Source of the DNA: a virus
Length of the DNA: 64,000 nt
Direction: 5' to 3' (one strand)
Virus record (IMG/VR): IMGVR_UViG_3300032116_011488
Location: 1 to 64,000 of that record
Every line of letters starts with the position of its first letter. Position 1 is the first letter of the stretch. The translations under genes were made by a program, and so were the position numbers. This document shows, piece by piece, positions 52,566 to 61,571 of the stretch. The notes beneath the pieces are model-generated. The model was not told where the DNA came from, did no database searches, and saw only the letters and a list, made by a program, of their open reading frames with translations.

Positions 52566-54196
52566 TGTACATAATTGGAATATCGTGTTTCTATCACGAT
52601 TCGTCTATTTGTTTGTTCAAGGATGGTGAATTGGTTTTTGCGTGTGAAGAAGAAAGGTTTACTGGCAAAAAACACGATTCGTCGTTCCCCCACAACGGAT
52701 TGCGTTACATATTAGACACGTACAAGATACGTTTAGATGAAATAGAAAAGTTTTGCTTCTACGAAACCCCAGCACTAAAGCTGGGCAGAATAGTCAAAAA
52801 CTACATCCGACATCCTATTTCGTCGTTTTCATTTACTAAACAATCCTTGATAAACTGGTATAAGAATGCCCAAACTCTACGAAAAGAGGTTGGGAATAAT
52901 GTCTATTACCAGCCACATCATCATTCCCATCTATATTATTCGTACTATACATCTATGTTCAAAGATGCAGTAGTTGTATCGGTCGATGGTGTGGGGGAAA
53001 CAGATACCGCAACCGTAGCGATTGTCAAAGACGGTAAATTTACATTCAAACCACTAATGAAATACCCACAGTCATTGGGACTATTTTACTCTGCGATGAC
53101 TTCGTTCTTAGGGTTCAAACCCAACAACGGCGAATATAAGTTGATGGGGCTAGCTGGGTTTGGTAATCCTCACATATACTACGACAGAGTTAGTAGTTTA
53201 AGTATGAAACACTTTGTATGGGACAAGTCTAATGAAGTAATGTTCAATGAGAACTTATCAAAGGAATTAGGAATCCCAAATAGACTCCCAGAAGAAGAAA
53301 TATTACAAGTCCATAAAGATATTGCCGCAGCAACTCAACTGGTATACGAACATAATTTGTTCTCGTTGTTAGACCAAGTAGCCAAAGAAACCGATATCAG
53401 AAACTTGTGCCTCGGTGGTGGATGTGCATACAACGGGGTGGCTAACGGTAAAATAAAGAACATCACTCCGTTTACAGAATTATGGATACCACCCGCTCCA
53501 TCTGATGCTGGGTCGTCTGTTGGTGCCGTACTAGGATATTTACGACACCAAAATGGATTTGAACATCGGGTAAAAGAAACCCCGTTCCTAGGACCAGAAT
53601 ATTCTGACGAAGATATTATCAACCAACTACCAGGAGTAAAGCTAAAGAAAGTCAGTGATAGTAAATTATACGAACTGGTTTCCCAAGAATTACAGAAGGG
53701 GAAAGTAGTTGGGTGGCTCAGAGGTAAGTCTGAATTCGGTGCAAGAGCATTAGGGCATCGGTCAATCCTAGCAAACCCATTCATCGATGGAACCAGAGAT
53801 AAGGTAAACAGTATCATTAAGAAGAGAGAAGGGTTTCGTCCGTTTGCACCTATGGTCCGCTATGATATTCAATCTGAATATTTTCACGAAGAGGACTATG
53901 TTCCGTATATGAACCAAGTGGTTAATGTCAAGGAAGAACATCGAAACTTATTGAAAGAAGTGTCAAATGTCGATGGTACGGCTAGAATACAGAGTGTGAA
54001 ACGGGCTGAGAACCCTACCATCCATAAGTTACTTACGAAGTTCTCAGAAGTATCGGGTAATCCACCCATCCTATTGAATACATCATTTAATGTTCGGGGT
54101 CAAACGATGGTCTTGACACCACGCATGGCATATGATACATTTATAAGTACCGATATTGGCGTACTAGTATTAAATAATTTTATTATAATAAAGTGA
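52565..54196 (+). CDS. NodU/TobZ-type carbamoyltransferase
   Basis: The ATG at 52565 overlaps the upstream TGA and has AAGGAGG before it. The 543-residue protein matches the O-carbamoyltransferase family (NodU, CmcH, TobZ), which makes carbamoyl-adenylate from carbamoyl phosphate and ATP and transfers the carbamoyl to a hydroxyl, often on a sugar. Motifs: ISCFYHDSSICLFKDG (1-20), QPHHHSHLYYSYY (His118-120, His122), VVVSVDGVGETDT, NGEYKLMGLAGFG and, in the YrdC-like C-terminal half, KVVGWLRGKSEFGARALGHR. Length is normal for the family and no key block is missing. Base composition is less AT-rich than that of flanking genes. Confidence 0.92.
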   Translation: MYIIGISCFYHDSSICLFKDGELVFACEEERFTGKKHDSSFPHNGLRYILDTYKIRLDEIEKFCFYETPALKLGRIVKNYIRHPISSFSFTKQSLINWYKNAQTLRKEVGNNVYYQPHHHSHLYYSYYTSMFKDAVVVSVDGVGETDTATVAIVKDGKFTFKPLMKYPQSLGLFYSAMTSFLGFKPNNGEYKLMGLAGFGNPHIYYDRVSSLSMKHFVWDKSNEVMFNENLSKELGIPNRLPEEEILQVHKDIAAATQLVYEHNLFSLLDQVAKETDIRNLCLGGGCAYNGVANGKIKNITPFTELWIPPAPSDAGSSVGAVLGYLRHQNGFEHRVKETPFLGPEYSDEDIINQLPGVKLKKVSDSKLYELVSQELQKGKVVGWLRGKSEFGARALGHRSILANPFIDGTRDKVNSIIKKREGFRPFAPMVRYDIQSEYFHEEDYVPYMNQVVNVKEEHRNLLKEVSNVDGTARIQSVKRAENPTIHKLLTKFSEVSGNPPILLNTSFNVRGQTMVLTPRMAYDTFISTDIGVLVLNNFIIIK

Positions 54197-54205
54197 GGAA
54201 GTGTT

Positions 54206-54610
54206 ATGAGTGAAAGAAAGTATTTGCCCACCTTAGCAGAGCTTGTGGATAGACTATCTATTTCGCAGCTGAAAGAAGTATTCATCCCACAACATAAGGG
54301 TGAGTATTCACAAGAAATTAAAGATATTGTTCACGATATTCAACTAGTACTGGACGAACAGCAAGGTGCGATTACCGCCGAAACTATTCGTGCTATTGTA
54401 GTATTGGCACAGATGAATCTACACATTTGGCATAACGAATCAAACTATCGTAAGGGTATCAAGGAGGGTAACAATCTTGAACTTACCCACGGTATCAATG
54501 GTATTCGTAACACCGCCAAGAACAAGATTCAAGAAATCGTTGGTGGTCGGAAGGACTACAAGATTGATTGTTTAGCGGCTGAATTTAAAGATTGGGAAAT
54601 TAGCTGGTAA
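54206..54610 (+). CDS. Conserved small protein of glycan islands
   Basis: The 134-residue helical protein has LPTLAELVDRLSISQLKEVF, IVHDIQLVLDE, VVLAQMNLHIWHNESNYRKG and LELTHGINGIRNTAKNKIQE. I recall this family from phage and bacterial genomes, usually near sugar-modification genes, without known function. The conserved HIWHNE...RKG and HGINGIRN segments look like a binding site for a charged ligand. It follows the carbamoyltransferase by nine bases with a GAGGAAG ribosome-binding site. Confidence 0.7.
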   Translation: MSERKYLPTLAELVDRLSISQLKEVFIPQHKGEYSQEIKDIVHDIQLVLDEQQGAITAETIRAIVVLAQMNLHIWHNESNYRKGIKEGNNLELTHGINGIRNTAKNKIQEIVGGRKDYKIDCLAAEFKDWEISW

Positions 54611-54611
54611 C

Positions 54612-55568
54612 ATGAAGAAATATAAATATTTGGTAGTGTGTGGATGTTCGTTATCATACGGTCAGCACTGTCCTGCCAATCAAACTTATGCGAAATTATT
54701 AGCAGATAAGTTAGGACTGACACTAATAAATTTGTCTACTCCAGCTACTGGTTGGTACTCGGTGGAAACAAATATAACATCATTTATACAAAATAACAAA
54801 AGTATACTTGATGAATGTTTTTTCATACTACAAAAATCAATGTTGGATAGGCGAGTGAACTACGAAGAGGTTTCTACATGTAGAACAGATGTGTGGGAAA
54901 AATGGAACATAAAGTATATGTCACCTATCAATGTGTTATTTCATGGATTTAATGATTGGTATACATATTTTGGACAAGACAAAGCAAGGATATATACTAC
55001 CAAAGATGTATCTATGTCTGAATTAGCAATATCAATTTTTCCAGAGCATAAGCGTTCTATAGACCGACATAATCAAGGTTCATTTTACTGGAAATTGCAA
55101 GAAGGCATGTTAGATGTACAAGCAGTTTTTGAGGAAATCATGTTACATTGGGCTATGCGAATAAATTCGTTTCACTTGTTCCTTAAAAATTTAAATCTTG
55201 ACCATATAATTGTTGATGGGTATTCTCCATTTTTGTCATATAAATTAAATTTTACAAATTATTATGATACCGACGATGATTACGAAATGGTAAAAAGATT
55301 CTGGTCAACCCAACCAACCACCACTCACGCAAATACTGACTTTATTTTTGATTTTAAAAATATAAAAGCAGGATGGATATTTGATTCTATAGATACAAAA
55401 TATAAGATAGATGACGTAGTACTTTGGGGATTGTATTTATTCAAGCAAATAGGAACAGCTTGGAATATCGATGGAGGTCATGCTGGACCGCTGGGCATGC
55501 AACTGATAGCAAATACGATATATAAGAATCTATTGAATAAAGGTTGGTTTTTGCCGGAGAATACATGA
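54612..55568 (+). CDS. SGNH-hydrolase-like protein (5)
   Basis: The 318-residue protein has YLVVCGCSLSYGQHCPANQT with Ser13, LINLSTPATGWYSVE as the second block, and a C-terminal DGGHAGPLGMQLIA with the catalytic-type His. A CPANQTYAKLLADKLGL stretch follows the nucleophile. It starts one base after the previous stop and overlaps the next SGNH gene by four bases. Confidence 0.74.
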   Translation: MKKYKYLVVCGCSLSYGQHCPANQTYAKLLADKLGLTLINLSTPATGWYSVETNITSFIQNNKSILDECFFILQKSMLDRRVNYEEVSTCRTDVWEKWNIKYMSPINVLFHGFNDWYTYFGQDKARIYTTKDVSMSELAISIFPEHKRSIDRHNQGSFYWKLQEGMLDVQAVFEEIMLHWAMRINSFHLFLKNLNLDHIIVDGYSPFLSYKLNFTNYYDTDDDYEMVKRFWSTQPTTTHANTDFIFDFKNIKAGWIFDSIDTKYKIDDVVLWGLYLFKQIGTAWNIDGGHAGPLGMQLIANTIYKNLLNKGWFLPENT

Positions 55569-56290
55569 AGAAAAAATTATTAATAGGAGGATGTTCCTTC
55601 TCACAGTATCAAGGCCCTCCAACAGAAAGTCGTAAACCAAAATGGAAGCCGTGGACGGATTTTTTGATGGACGAATTTGAAGAAAAATTTAAAATCATAA
55701 ACCGTGCGCAGAGTTCATTTGGCCAAGGTATGATTGCGCAATCTATTGTCGAAGAATTAATAAGATACAATTTTGAAGTTGATTATGTAATAATACAATG
55801 GTCAGCTATAGGTAGGTCTTATTCATTGAATAAAAAAGATTTCATCGATAGAGTAGTTCAGCATGGAGAATTACAATTCGCACCACATATGGAGGAGTAC
55901 GTTACTGGTAAGCCAGAAGGGCAGGTAACAGGTAACAATCCTCTTATGGATGTGATAAATGAAACTTCTTCACATTTTTATACAGCATCTCTAATAAAAA
56001 TATTGATGACGAAGGCACTATTGGAAAACAAAAAGATTCCATACATAATGTTCTGGGGATGGCAGCAAATTACTACGGAAATTGAATACGAAAATAAAAA
56101 GATAATAGATTCAATTTATGATGAAAATTTTTGGAGATTTAATGATAATGGTGGAATGAACGAGTACATAGTATCTAATTTAGGAAAAGAGATAGGATTG
56201 GTGGGTAAAGGTGATTTTCATCCATCTACCACTGGGCAAAAGTTTTTTTATGATAATATAGTTAAGTCTTGGAAGTTTTTATGGGAGTAA
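55565..56290 (+). CDS. SGNH-hydrolase-like protein (6)
   Basis: The ATG at 55565 overlaps the previous stop (ATGA); an in-frame TTG at 55544 is less likely. The 241-residue protein has LLIGGCSFSQYQG with Ser11, RAQSSFGQGMI, VIIQWSAIGR, MFWGWQQI and a C-terminal GDFHPSTTGQKFFYDNI with an Asp-x-His pair. Its end overlaps the DUF2061 gene by 10 bases. Confidence 0.76.
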   Translation: MKKKLLIGGCSFSQYQGPPTESRKPKWKPWTDFLMDEFEEKFKIINRAQSSFGQGMIAQSIVEELIRYNFEVDYVIIQWSAIGRSYSLNKKDFIDRVVQHGELQFAPHMEEYVTGKPEGQVTGNNPLMDVINETSSHFYTASLIKILMTKALLENKKIPYIMFWGWQQITTEIEYENKKIIDSIYDENFWRFNDNGGMNEYIVSNLGKEIGLVGKGDFHPSTTGQKFFYDNIVKSWKFLWE

Positions 56291-56490
56291 TAGAAACTAA
56301 GAAAAGAACTATGTTTAAAACTATTAGTTGGAGATTGGTTGCGATATTAAATTCATTTTTAATTTTAACTATGAACCTAACTACAAACAATTTACTCAAT
56401 GCGATATACATGAATATTACTGGGTTTTTTGTTTTCTATTTTTTTGAAAGAGTTTGGGCCAATATACAATATGGGAGATACATAGAGTGA
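56281..56490 (+). CDS. DUF2061 small membrane protein (1)
   Basis: The ATG at 56281 lies inside the end of the previous gene; an in-frame TTG exists at 56269. The 69-residue product has the DUF2061 layout: a basic start (ETKKRTMFKTISWRLVAILN), two hydrophobic segments (about 19-37 and 43-58), and an FFERVWANIQYG end matching the family's HERVW motif. The membrane topology is a short hairpin. The family role is unknown. A second copy lies at 62798-63019. Confidence 0.78.
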   Translation: MGVIETKKRTMFKTISWRLVAILNSFLILTMNLTTNNLLNAIYMNITGFFVFYFFERVWANIQYGRYIE

Positions 56491-57686
56491 TATATGTTTT
56501 GGATATAGATGGTTGGCCGTTCGATTCACAGTGGCCCAGTAATAAGGAACCATTTCAATATGTAACATTAGAATACTTTATTAAAGATTTTTTGTTTAAA
56601 GGGAAACAAATTGCGGTACATAAAATAGAAGGCAATAACAAAATTTCCCCAGAGGCTGTAGATAAAATACTGACAGAAAATACAGATATTAAAGTATTTG
56701 CCTGTAATTTAGATGCATTTGAAGACAAGCAGTCATTATTATTATATGATGAACAACTTTGTCAAAAATATCCGAACGTATTTTTTATATTTTTTTACCA
56801 CGAATTAGATTTTACATTTTTAGTAGACTCGACTAGCAAAGGTATAAAAAATATAAGTTATGTCGTTAATTCGTTCACTACAAATGATTATGAAGAACTT
56901 AATAAAAAGATATTTCCATACTATGTTATAAATTCCTACCTACAGAAAAATTATGAATCGATGTACAGAATGTACCATCCGAACTATAATCTAAGAAAAA
57001 TTAAGAAATTTAATTTTCTAAATGGCATACATAAACCGCATAGATTAGCTGCGTACGAATTGATAAAAACGCATAATATGTTAGATGATGGTTTCTTTTC
57101 TTATTTAGATTACACAAAATTTTTAAAGAATGACCAACACAAAGAAACAACAGCTAACTGGTTGGACATAACCATAGAAGAACTAGAAACCAGATTATCT
57201 AACCTTGAAGTTCCTTATTTGTTAGAAACATACGAACCAAAGAACCAACCTGGGGTATTTGCTGCACCGTTCTTAATTCCCTTTATATATTCTTGGCAAA
57301 GTTATATTTCGATTACATCTGAAACAAATTATATAGAACGTACAAACGTGGTATCCTTATCAGAAAAATCATTTAAAGCATTCGCTGGGTTTAATATTCC
57401 ATTGATATATGGACAACCCAATCTAGTTGAATATTTAAAAAAGTTAGGATTTGATATGTTCGATGATTTATTTGATAACACTGTTGTAAACAGCAAAGCA
57501 GAAACATTAAGTAAACTGGATAGAAATTTACAAGTTATTAAAAATATGTCGTTAGAAGAATTACACAATTTCTATGTAAAAAATTACAATAGGGTACAAA
57601 ATAATTTTTATAATCTAATTTACAAAATAAAAGATAGACACTTTAACCAAATTCAACAAAATGTTAATGAAATATTCAATAAGTGA
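56487..57686 (+). CDS. Exostosin-like glycosyltransferase family protein (4)
   Basis: The GTG at 56487 overlaps the upstream TGA and is the most plausible start; an upstream in-frame TTG lies inside the DUF2061 gene. The 399-residue paralogue has FNFLNGIHKPHRLAAYELIK, ISITSETNYIE, SLSEKSFKAFAGFNIPLIYG and a diverged LGFDMFDDLFDNTV in place of GFKTF...DESYD. A charged helical tail follows. It overlaps the aminotransferase gene by 26 bases. Confidence 0.66.
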   Translation: MIYVLDIDGWPFDSQWPSNKEPFQYVTLEYFIKDFLFKGKQIAVHKIEGNNKISPEAVDKILTENTDIKVFACNLDAFEDKQSLLLYDEQLCQKYPNVFFIFFYHELDFTFLVDSTSKGIKNISYVVNSFTTNDYEELNKKIFPYYVINSYLQKNYESMYRMYHPNYNLRKIKKFNFLNGIHKPHRLAAYELIKTHNMLDDGFFSYLDYTKFLKNDQHKETTANWLDITIEELETRLSNLEVPYLLETYEPKNQPGVFAAPFLIPFIYSWQSYISITSETNYIERTNVVSLSEKSFKAFAGFNIPLIYGQPNLVEYLKKLGFDMFDDLFDNTVVNSKAETLSKLDRNLQVIKNMSLEELHNFYVKNYNRVQNNFYNLIYKIKDRHFNQIQQNVNEIFNK

Positions 57687-58293
57687 TTCGTGGGACTGGG
57701 TTACACATTTTGAAAATACTATAGCAGAGTATTGTGGGTCACGGTATGCAGTTGCGTGTGATTCCAACACCAATGCAATACGACTTGTATTACACTATCT
57801 GGGTATACAAAATCAACGCATACATATTCCGGCGAGAACATATGTGTCTGTACCGAACCAAATTATACTATCAGGAAATACACCAGTATTCGTAGATATT
57901 GATTGGCAAGGGTTGTACAATATTGGAAATACTTCTATTGTTGATGCGGCTACCGCATTTTATAAGGGAATGTACCAAGAAAAGTATACCATATTATCTT
58001 TTCATCTTAAGAAAATTTTGAACATCGGAACGGGTGGTATGATTCTGACCAACGATAAAGAGTTTGAACAATGGGCACGCCCTATGATTTATGATGGTAG
58101 ACATAAGAACAAAATGTACGTTGATGACCAATTTGAGTGTGTAGGTTGGCATATGTATATGACTCCAGAACAAGCCAAGCGTGGATTAGAAATATTTCAT
58201 TCCGACAAAATTAAAGATTGGAACTCTCCGTGTGGTGGAAGTTGGTTATACAAAGATTTACGAGAACAAAATGTTTTTAAGAGTTACGTATGA
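57661..58293 (+). CDS. Compact DegT/DnrJ/EryC1 sugar aminotransferase
   Basis: The 210-residue protein keeps the PLP core of the DegT family: YAVACDSNTNAIRLVLHYLG (phosphate-binding region), IHIPARTYVSVPNQIILSGN, VFVDID, IVDAATAFYKG with Asp95, and SFHLKKILNIGTGGMILT, where Lys118 matches the PLP-binding lysine. Typical members have 360-400 residues; here the C-terminal small domain is largely missing. Such enzymes add an amino group to keto sugars, which would suit the amidinotransferase and carbamoyltransferase nearby. A second ATG at 57667 is an alternative start. Confidence 0.8.
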   Translation: MLMKYSISDSWDWVTHFENTIAEYCGSRYAVACDSNTNAIRLVLHYLGIQNQRIHIPARTYVSVPNQIILSGNTPVFVDIDWQGLYNIGNTSIVDAATAFYKGMYQEKYTILSFHLKKILNIGTGGMILTNDKEFEQWARPMIYDGRHKNKMYVDDQFECVGWHMYMTPEQAKRGLEIFHSDKIKDWNSPCGGSWLYKDLREQNVFKSYV

Positions 58294-58637
58294 CAAATTT
58301 AGTTTATTTTTTCTATTCTCTGGGATTATTTATTTTAGGTTCATTTGGTCACTGGTATATTATGTATTGGCAATTTAAGAATCCTAATTGGATTAAAATG
58401 CCGACGCCATACATACTAGCAGCAGCGTCCGCATTTTTCTGGATTTCCGCATCTCATTACGGGGTTAAAGCATTCAACGGTGAGATGTGGTCAAACAGAT
58501 TTTTGTTTTTCGTTACTGGTATAATGGTAGCAGCAATACTTTATCCTTATCATTTTAATCAACCATTTACAGGAAAGACGTTTGTACAACTACTTCTTTC
58601 ACTAACCATAATTCTTGTAAGTTTACTTTGGAAATAA
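58290..58637 (+). CDS. Small four-helix membrane protein
   Basis: The 115-residue protein has four hydrophobic segments (about 4-26, 42-56, 69-86 and 95-113) separated by short loops, like a small transporter or flippase subunit. KFKNPNW-like polar residues follow the first helix. I cannot place it in a family. In this context a role in moving a lipid- or glycan-linked intermediate is possible but unproven. It overlaps the aminotransferase stop by four bases. Confidence 0.62.
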   Translation: MTNLVYFFYSLGLFILGSFGHWYIMYWQFKNPNWIKMPTPYILAAASAFFWISASHYGVKAFNGEMWSNRFLFFVTGIMVAAILYPYHFNQPFTGKTFVQLLLSLTIILVSLLWK

Positions 58638-58638
58638 T

Positions 58639-59343
58639 ATGAAACAAAAACTATTTCATTATGGGTGTTCGTTCACAGAAAACATTCGTTCATTTAAACT
58701 ACATAACTTGTTTACGGACAAGTATGATTATCATAATCACGGTTTAGCTAGTTCCGGTAACGGATTGATTTTTGATACTTTTAAGAAAACCGCAGAATCA
58801 GATTCTATAGCTATTTTACAGTGGTCATCTCTTACTCGTCCTCGGGATGAAAATTATAAAATATTAGAAACGTCTGATAATCCATTGTATGATTATTTGG
58901 AAGAATGGTATGGTACCTTATCCGAAGCAAGAGAATTTTCCAATAAAAATAATATAAAACTAGTACAGTATATTGGATGGGCTGAGTGGAAGGACTCTGA
59001 GTTAAACGATTATCATAGAAATAAACTTCAATCGTTTGGTATACATTGGTTTAAGTCTAAAAAGCAGTGGGACATAATTGCATCAAATTGTTTTCAATTT
59101 GAGGATCCTTACGAATGGAGTTCTCCTCCCAGACAGTTACCAGATGGAGAATATTTCCTTTGGTCAGATATAGAATGGGGCGGCATGAGTGAATGGATTA
59201 GATCAAATATAGAGATACACGATAGATATAGGGGATGGACGGATGACACAGTTGCGGGAACCACATATTATGACCCGCACCCATCGGAGTATGCTAGTAT
59301 TCAGTTTATAAAGGAATTTTTATTAAAAACATTGGAAATGTAA
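58639..59343 (+). CDS. SGNH-hydrolase-like protein (7)
   Basis: The 234-residue protein has LFHYGCSFTENIR with Ser11, NHGLASSGNGLI (Gly/Asn block), IAILQWSSLTRPR, and a C-terminal YYDPHPSEYASIQF with Asp-x-His. This is one of the clearest SGNH layouts in the window. It starts one base after the membrane-protein gene. Confidence 0.78.
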   Translation: MKQKLFHYGCSFTENIRSFKLHNLFTDKYDYHNHGLASSGNGLIFDTFKKTAESDSIAILQWSSLTRPRDENYKILETSDNPLYDYLEEWYGTLSEAREFSNKNNIKLVQYIGWAEWKDSELNDYHRNKLQSFGIHWFKSKKQWDIIASNCFQFEDPYEWSSPPRQLPDGEYFLWSDIEWGGMSEWIRSNIEIHDRYRGWTDDTVAGTTYYDPHPSEYASIQFIKEFLLKTLEM

Positions 59344-59344
59344 G

Positions 59345-60142
59345 ATGAAAACTATACTTTCTATTGGTTGTTCTTATGCTCTTGATTTAAATCAACACTA
59401 TAAAAAAACTAGTACGCTTAGATTTTCATATGATGGTGCCTCGATAGAAACAATACTGGAAATGGTTAAGTATTTAGAAAGTACGGAAGAGCACTCAACT
59501 GAAAATTGGGTTGTGGGTATAACTCAAATAGGTAGATTGAATAAACAAATTCCAAAAGGATTAGAATGGCAATCTCCAACATTAATAAAACCTAGAAATT
59601 TATTTTTCGACAAAGACCATAAATGGTGTTTTTTCTCGGAAGGACAAGAAGAAAAAGAAATGTCCTCTAATTTTTCATCAGAGTGGTGGAAAACCGAACA
59701 TATCTCACACGTTTCCAAGCCAATAGAAGAACACATTAGAAATTATCTGAATGCTATTGTTGAAATACAAAATATTTTGAAAGATAAAAAATTTGTAATG
59801 TTTTTGATGAATAATACATTAGATGGTTGGGTTTATAAAAAAGATGGTAGATTATCACATATATATTCTGAATATAAAGGTTTCGACATACCAGAATTTA
59901 ATGACACATTCACATTAGAAAAGATATGTCCCAGAGAGTGGTCTAATATAGATTTTAGTAAATTTTGTTTGTATGAACACATGCAAAGTAAGTTTGGTGG
60001 GCTTGATGAATACACTATACACAAGTATGGAGTAAATCATTTTGGTACGTATCAATCGGCGGATAAAAATGTATTTGGACAACATCCTATACACGAAGCA
60101 CAATGGAATTTTTTCAATGAGGTCATAAAACACAGATTATGA
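59345..60142 (+). CDS. SGNH-hydrolase-like protein (8)
   Basis: The 265-residue protein has TILSIGCSYALDLNQ with Ser10, FSYDGASIETI as a weak second block, VVGITQIGRLN and a C-terminal VFGQHPIHEAQWNFF. The fold is likely SGNH, but the oxyanion residues are less clear than in its relatives, so it may be inactive or altered. It overlaps the 2OG-oxygenase gene by four bases. Confidence 0.66.
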   Translation: MKTILSIGCSYALDLNQHYKKTSTLRFSYDGASIETILEMVKYLESTEEHSTENWVVGITQIGRLNKQIPKGLEWQSPTLIKPRNLFFDKDHKWCFFSEGQEEKEMSSNFSSEWWKTEHISHVSKPIEEHIRNYLNAIVEIQNILKDKKFVMFLMNNTLDGWVYKKDGRLSHIYSEYKGFDIPEFNDTFTLEKICPREWSNIDFSKFCLYEHMQSKFGGLDEYTIHKYGVNHFGTYQSADKNVFGQHPIHEAQWNFFNEVIKHRL

Positions 60143-60924
60143 TAAATAAAAAAACAGAATGGGATTTTAATAAATCCGAATATGGATTTGGCAGAACTAA
60201 AATTGATAATTTCTTGGACGAAAACACCGTTCGGGCTTTATATGAAGAATGTGTAAACGCACCAAAGGGCGGATGGACTGTGTTTACTCGCGCGGGTTCT
60301 CGTATGGAAGAGTTTAACGACTTGATTTCTTTACCGACCGCACACAGGATTACATATGATATTATGCACTCCGGTGAGTTCTTATATGAACTAGAACAAA
60401 TGACTGGTATCGTTGGATTACTACCAGACCCACATTTAGTTGGTTCGGGATATTCGATTATCAGAAATGGTAACACACTTGGGTGCCATTACGACTTTAA
60501 CTGGAATGACCGTATCCGATTACATAGAAAATTGACATCATTGTTGTACATTACCCCAGACTGGCAAGACGAATGGGGTGGACATATTCAATATTATGAT
60601 GATAATATAGATGTTAATCCGAACGCAAAACTAATTGAATCGGTGGCACCAAGATTTAATAGATTTGTTATCAACGAGAATATTAAGCACGGACCATATC
60701 ACAGAGTAAGTGCGGTAAATGCACCAGATGATATTGGTCGGTGTGCTATCAGGTTCTTCTATTATATCAGTACTTCTGATCCAGATAAAGACAATCCACC
60801 ACACAGAAGTACTTATAAATCCAACGAATATTCACATCACAAGCTATATGAAGAAGAAACTTGGGATGGGCATTTCGTAGGAAATGGCGGGGAAGACTAC
60901 GGATATAACCACACGAATAAATAA
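60139..60924 (+). CDS. 2-oxoglutarate/Fe(II) oxygenase, prolyl-hydroxylase type
   Basis: The 261-residue protein has the P4H-type facial triad: GCHYDFNWNDR with His117 and Asp119, distal His188 in GPYHRVSAV and the 2-oxoglutarate-binding Arg205 in RCAIRFFYY. LTSLLYITPDWQDEWGGHIQ is the typical strand before the insert. It should hydroxylate an amino-acid side chain or a small molecule. Prolyl-type hydroxylases can prepare residues for glycosylation, which may matter here but is speculation. Confidence 0.85.
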   Translation: MINKKTEWDFNKSEYGFGRTKIDNFLDENTVRALYEECVNAPKGGWTVFTRAGSRMEEFNDLISLPTAHRITYDIMHSGEFLYELEQMTGIVGLLPDPHLVGSGYSIIRNGNTLGCHYDFNWNDRIRLHRKLTSLLYITPDWQDEWGGHIQYYDDNIDVNPNAKLIESVAPRFNRFVINENIKHGPYHRVSAVNAPDDIGRCAIRFFYYISTSDPDKDNPPHRSTYKSNEYSHHKLYEEETWDGHFVGNGGEDYGYNHTNK

Positions 60925-61571
60925 TGTATTGTGTTTTCCACTTACCGAGAACAGGCTCAAGATATTTACACAGTTTAATTAATAGTAGCTTGTCATATCT
61001 TGACCCAAGACACATAGGTACACATTTAGAACCATTCAATCCTGAGTTCAACACTTTAAATGATATTGAACATAAGTTTGAAGAGTTCACTAATAACGAA
61101 CCACCGACAACCGTGAAAATGGTTATCAATCATTATCCGTGGTTAGCGGATAAATTCATACAGCACCAAAAATACACTACGATTTTTATAAAACCTTTAA
61201 ATTATAGAAAACGTTTATTGAAAGCACTGGTAGAAAAACATTTCAGAACATACAGTAACGGAACGAATAGAAAGGATGTAAGAGAGCCATTTGTGGGTAA
61301 ATTAAAGTTTTCTGATGAATTAATAGAAGAACGTTTTTTTCATTACAAACTTCATATGGAATATGAAACACGATGCGACTATGTTTTTTATGATGAGTAT
61401 TTATTCACGCATACAACTGACGTATTAACTAAATTGAATTTACCATTAGTTACTACAAGATATAAACGGGTGGCACCATACTATTCAGATGAAGATATGC
61501 TAGAAAATATTGATGAGTTCAACAAACAATACGATAAACTTAGTGTAAAAATTTTTGGATATGTTGTATGA
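60924..61571 (+). CDS. Sulfotransferase-like protein (1)
   Basis: The 215-residue protein begins MYCVFHLPRTGSRYLHSLIN; PRTGS (8-12) is the 5'-phosphosulfate-binding loop pattern of PAPS-dependent sulfotransferases. The rest is compact, with FIKPLNYRKRLLKALVEKHF resembling the R-kkk 3'-phosphate region, and a C-terminal SDEDMLENIDEFNKQYDKL. The family is short compared with cellular sulfotransferases (about 260-300 aa). A paralogue lies at 62166. The TAATG overlap links it to the oxygenase gene. Confidence 0.68.
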   Translation: MYCVFHLPRTGSRYLHSLINSSLSYLDPRHIGTHLEPFNPEFNTLNDIEHKFEEFTNNEPPTTVKMVINHYPWLADKFIQHQKYTTIFIKPLNYRKRLLKALVEKHFRTYSNGTNRKDVREPFVGKLKFSDELIEERFFHYKLHMEYETRCDYVFYDEYLFTHTTDVLTKLNLPLVTTRYKRVAPYYSDEDMLENIDEFNKQYDKLSVKIFGYVV

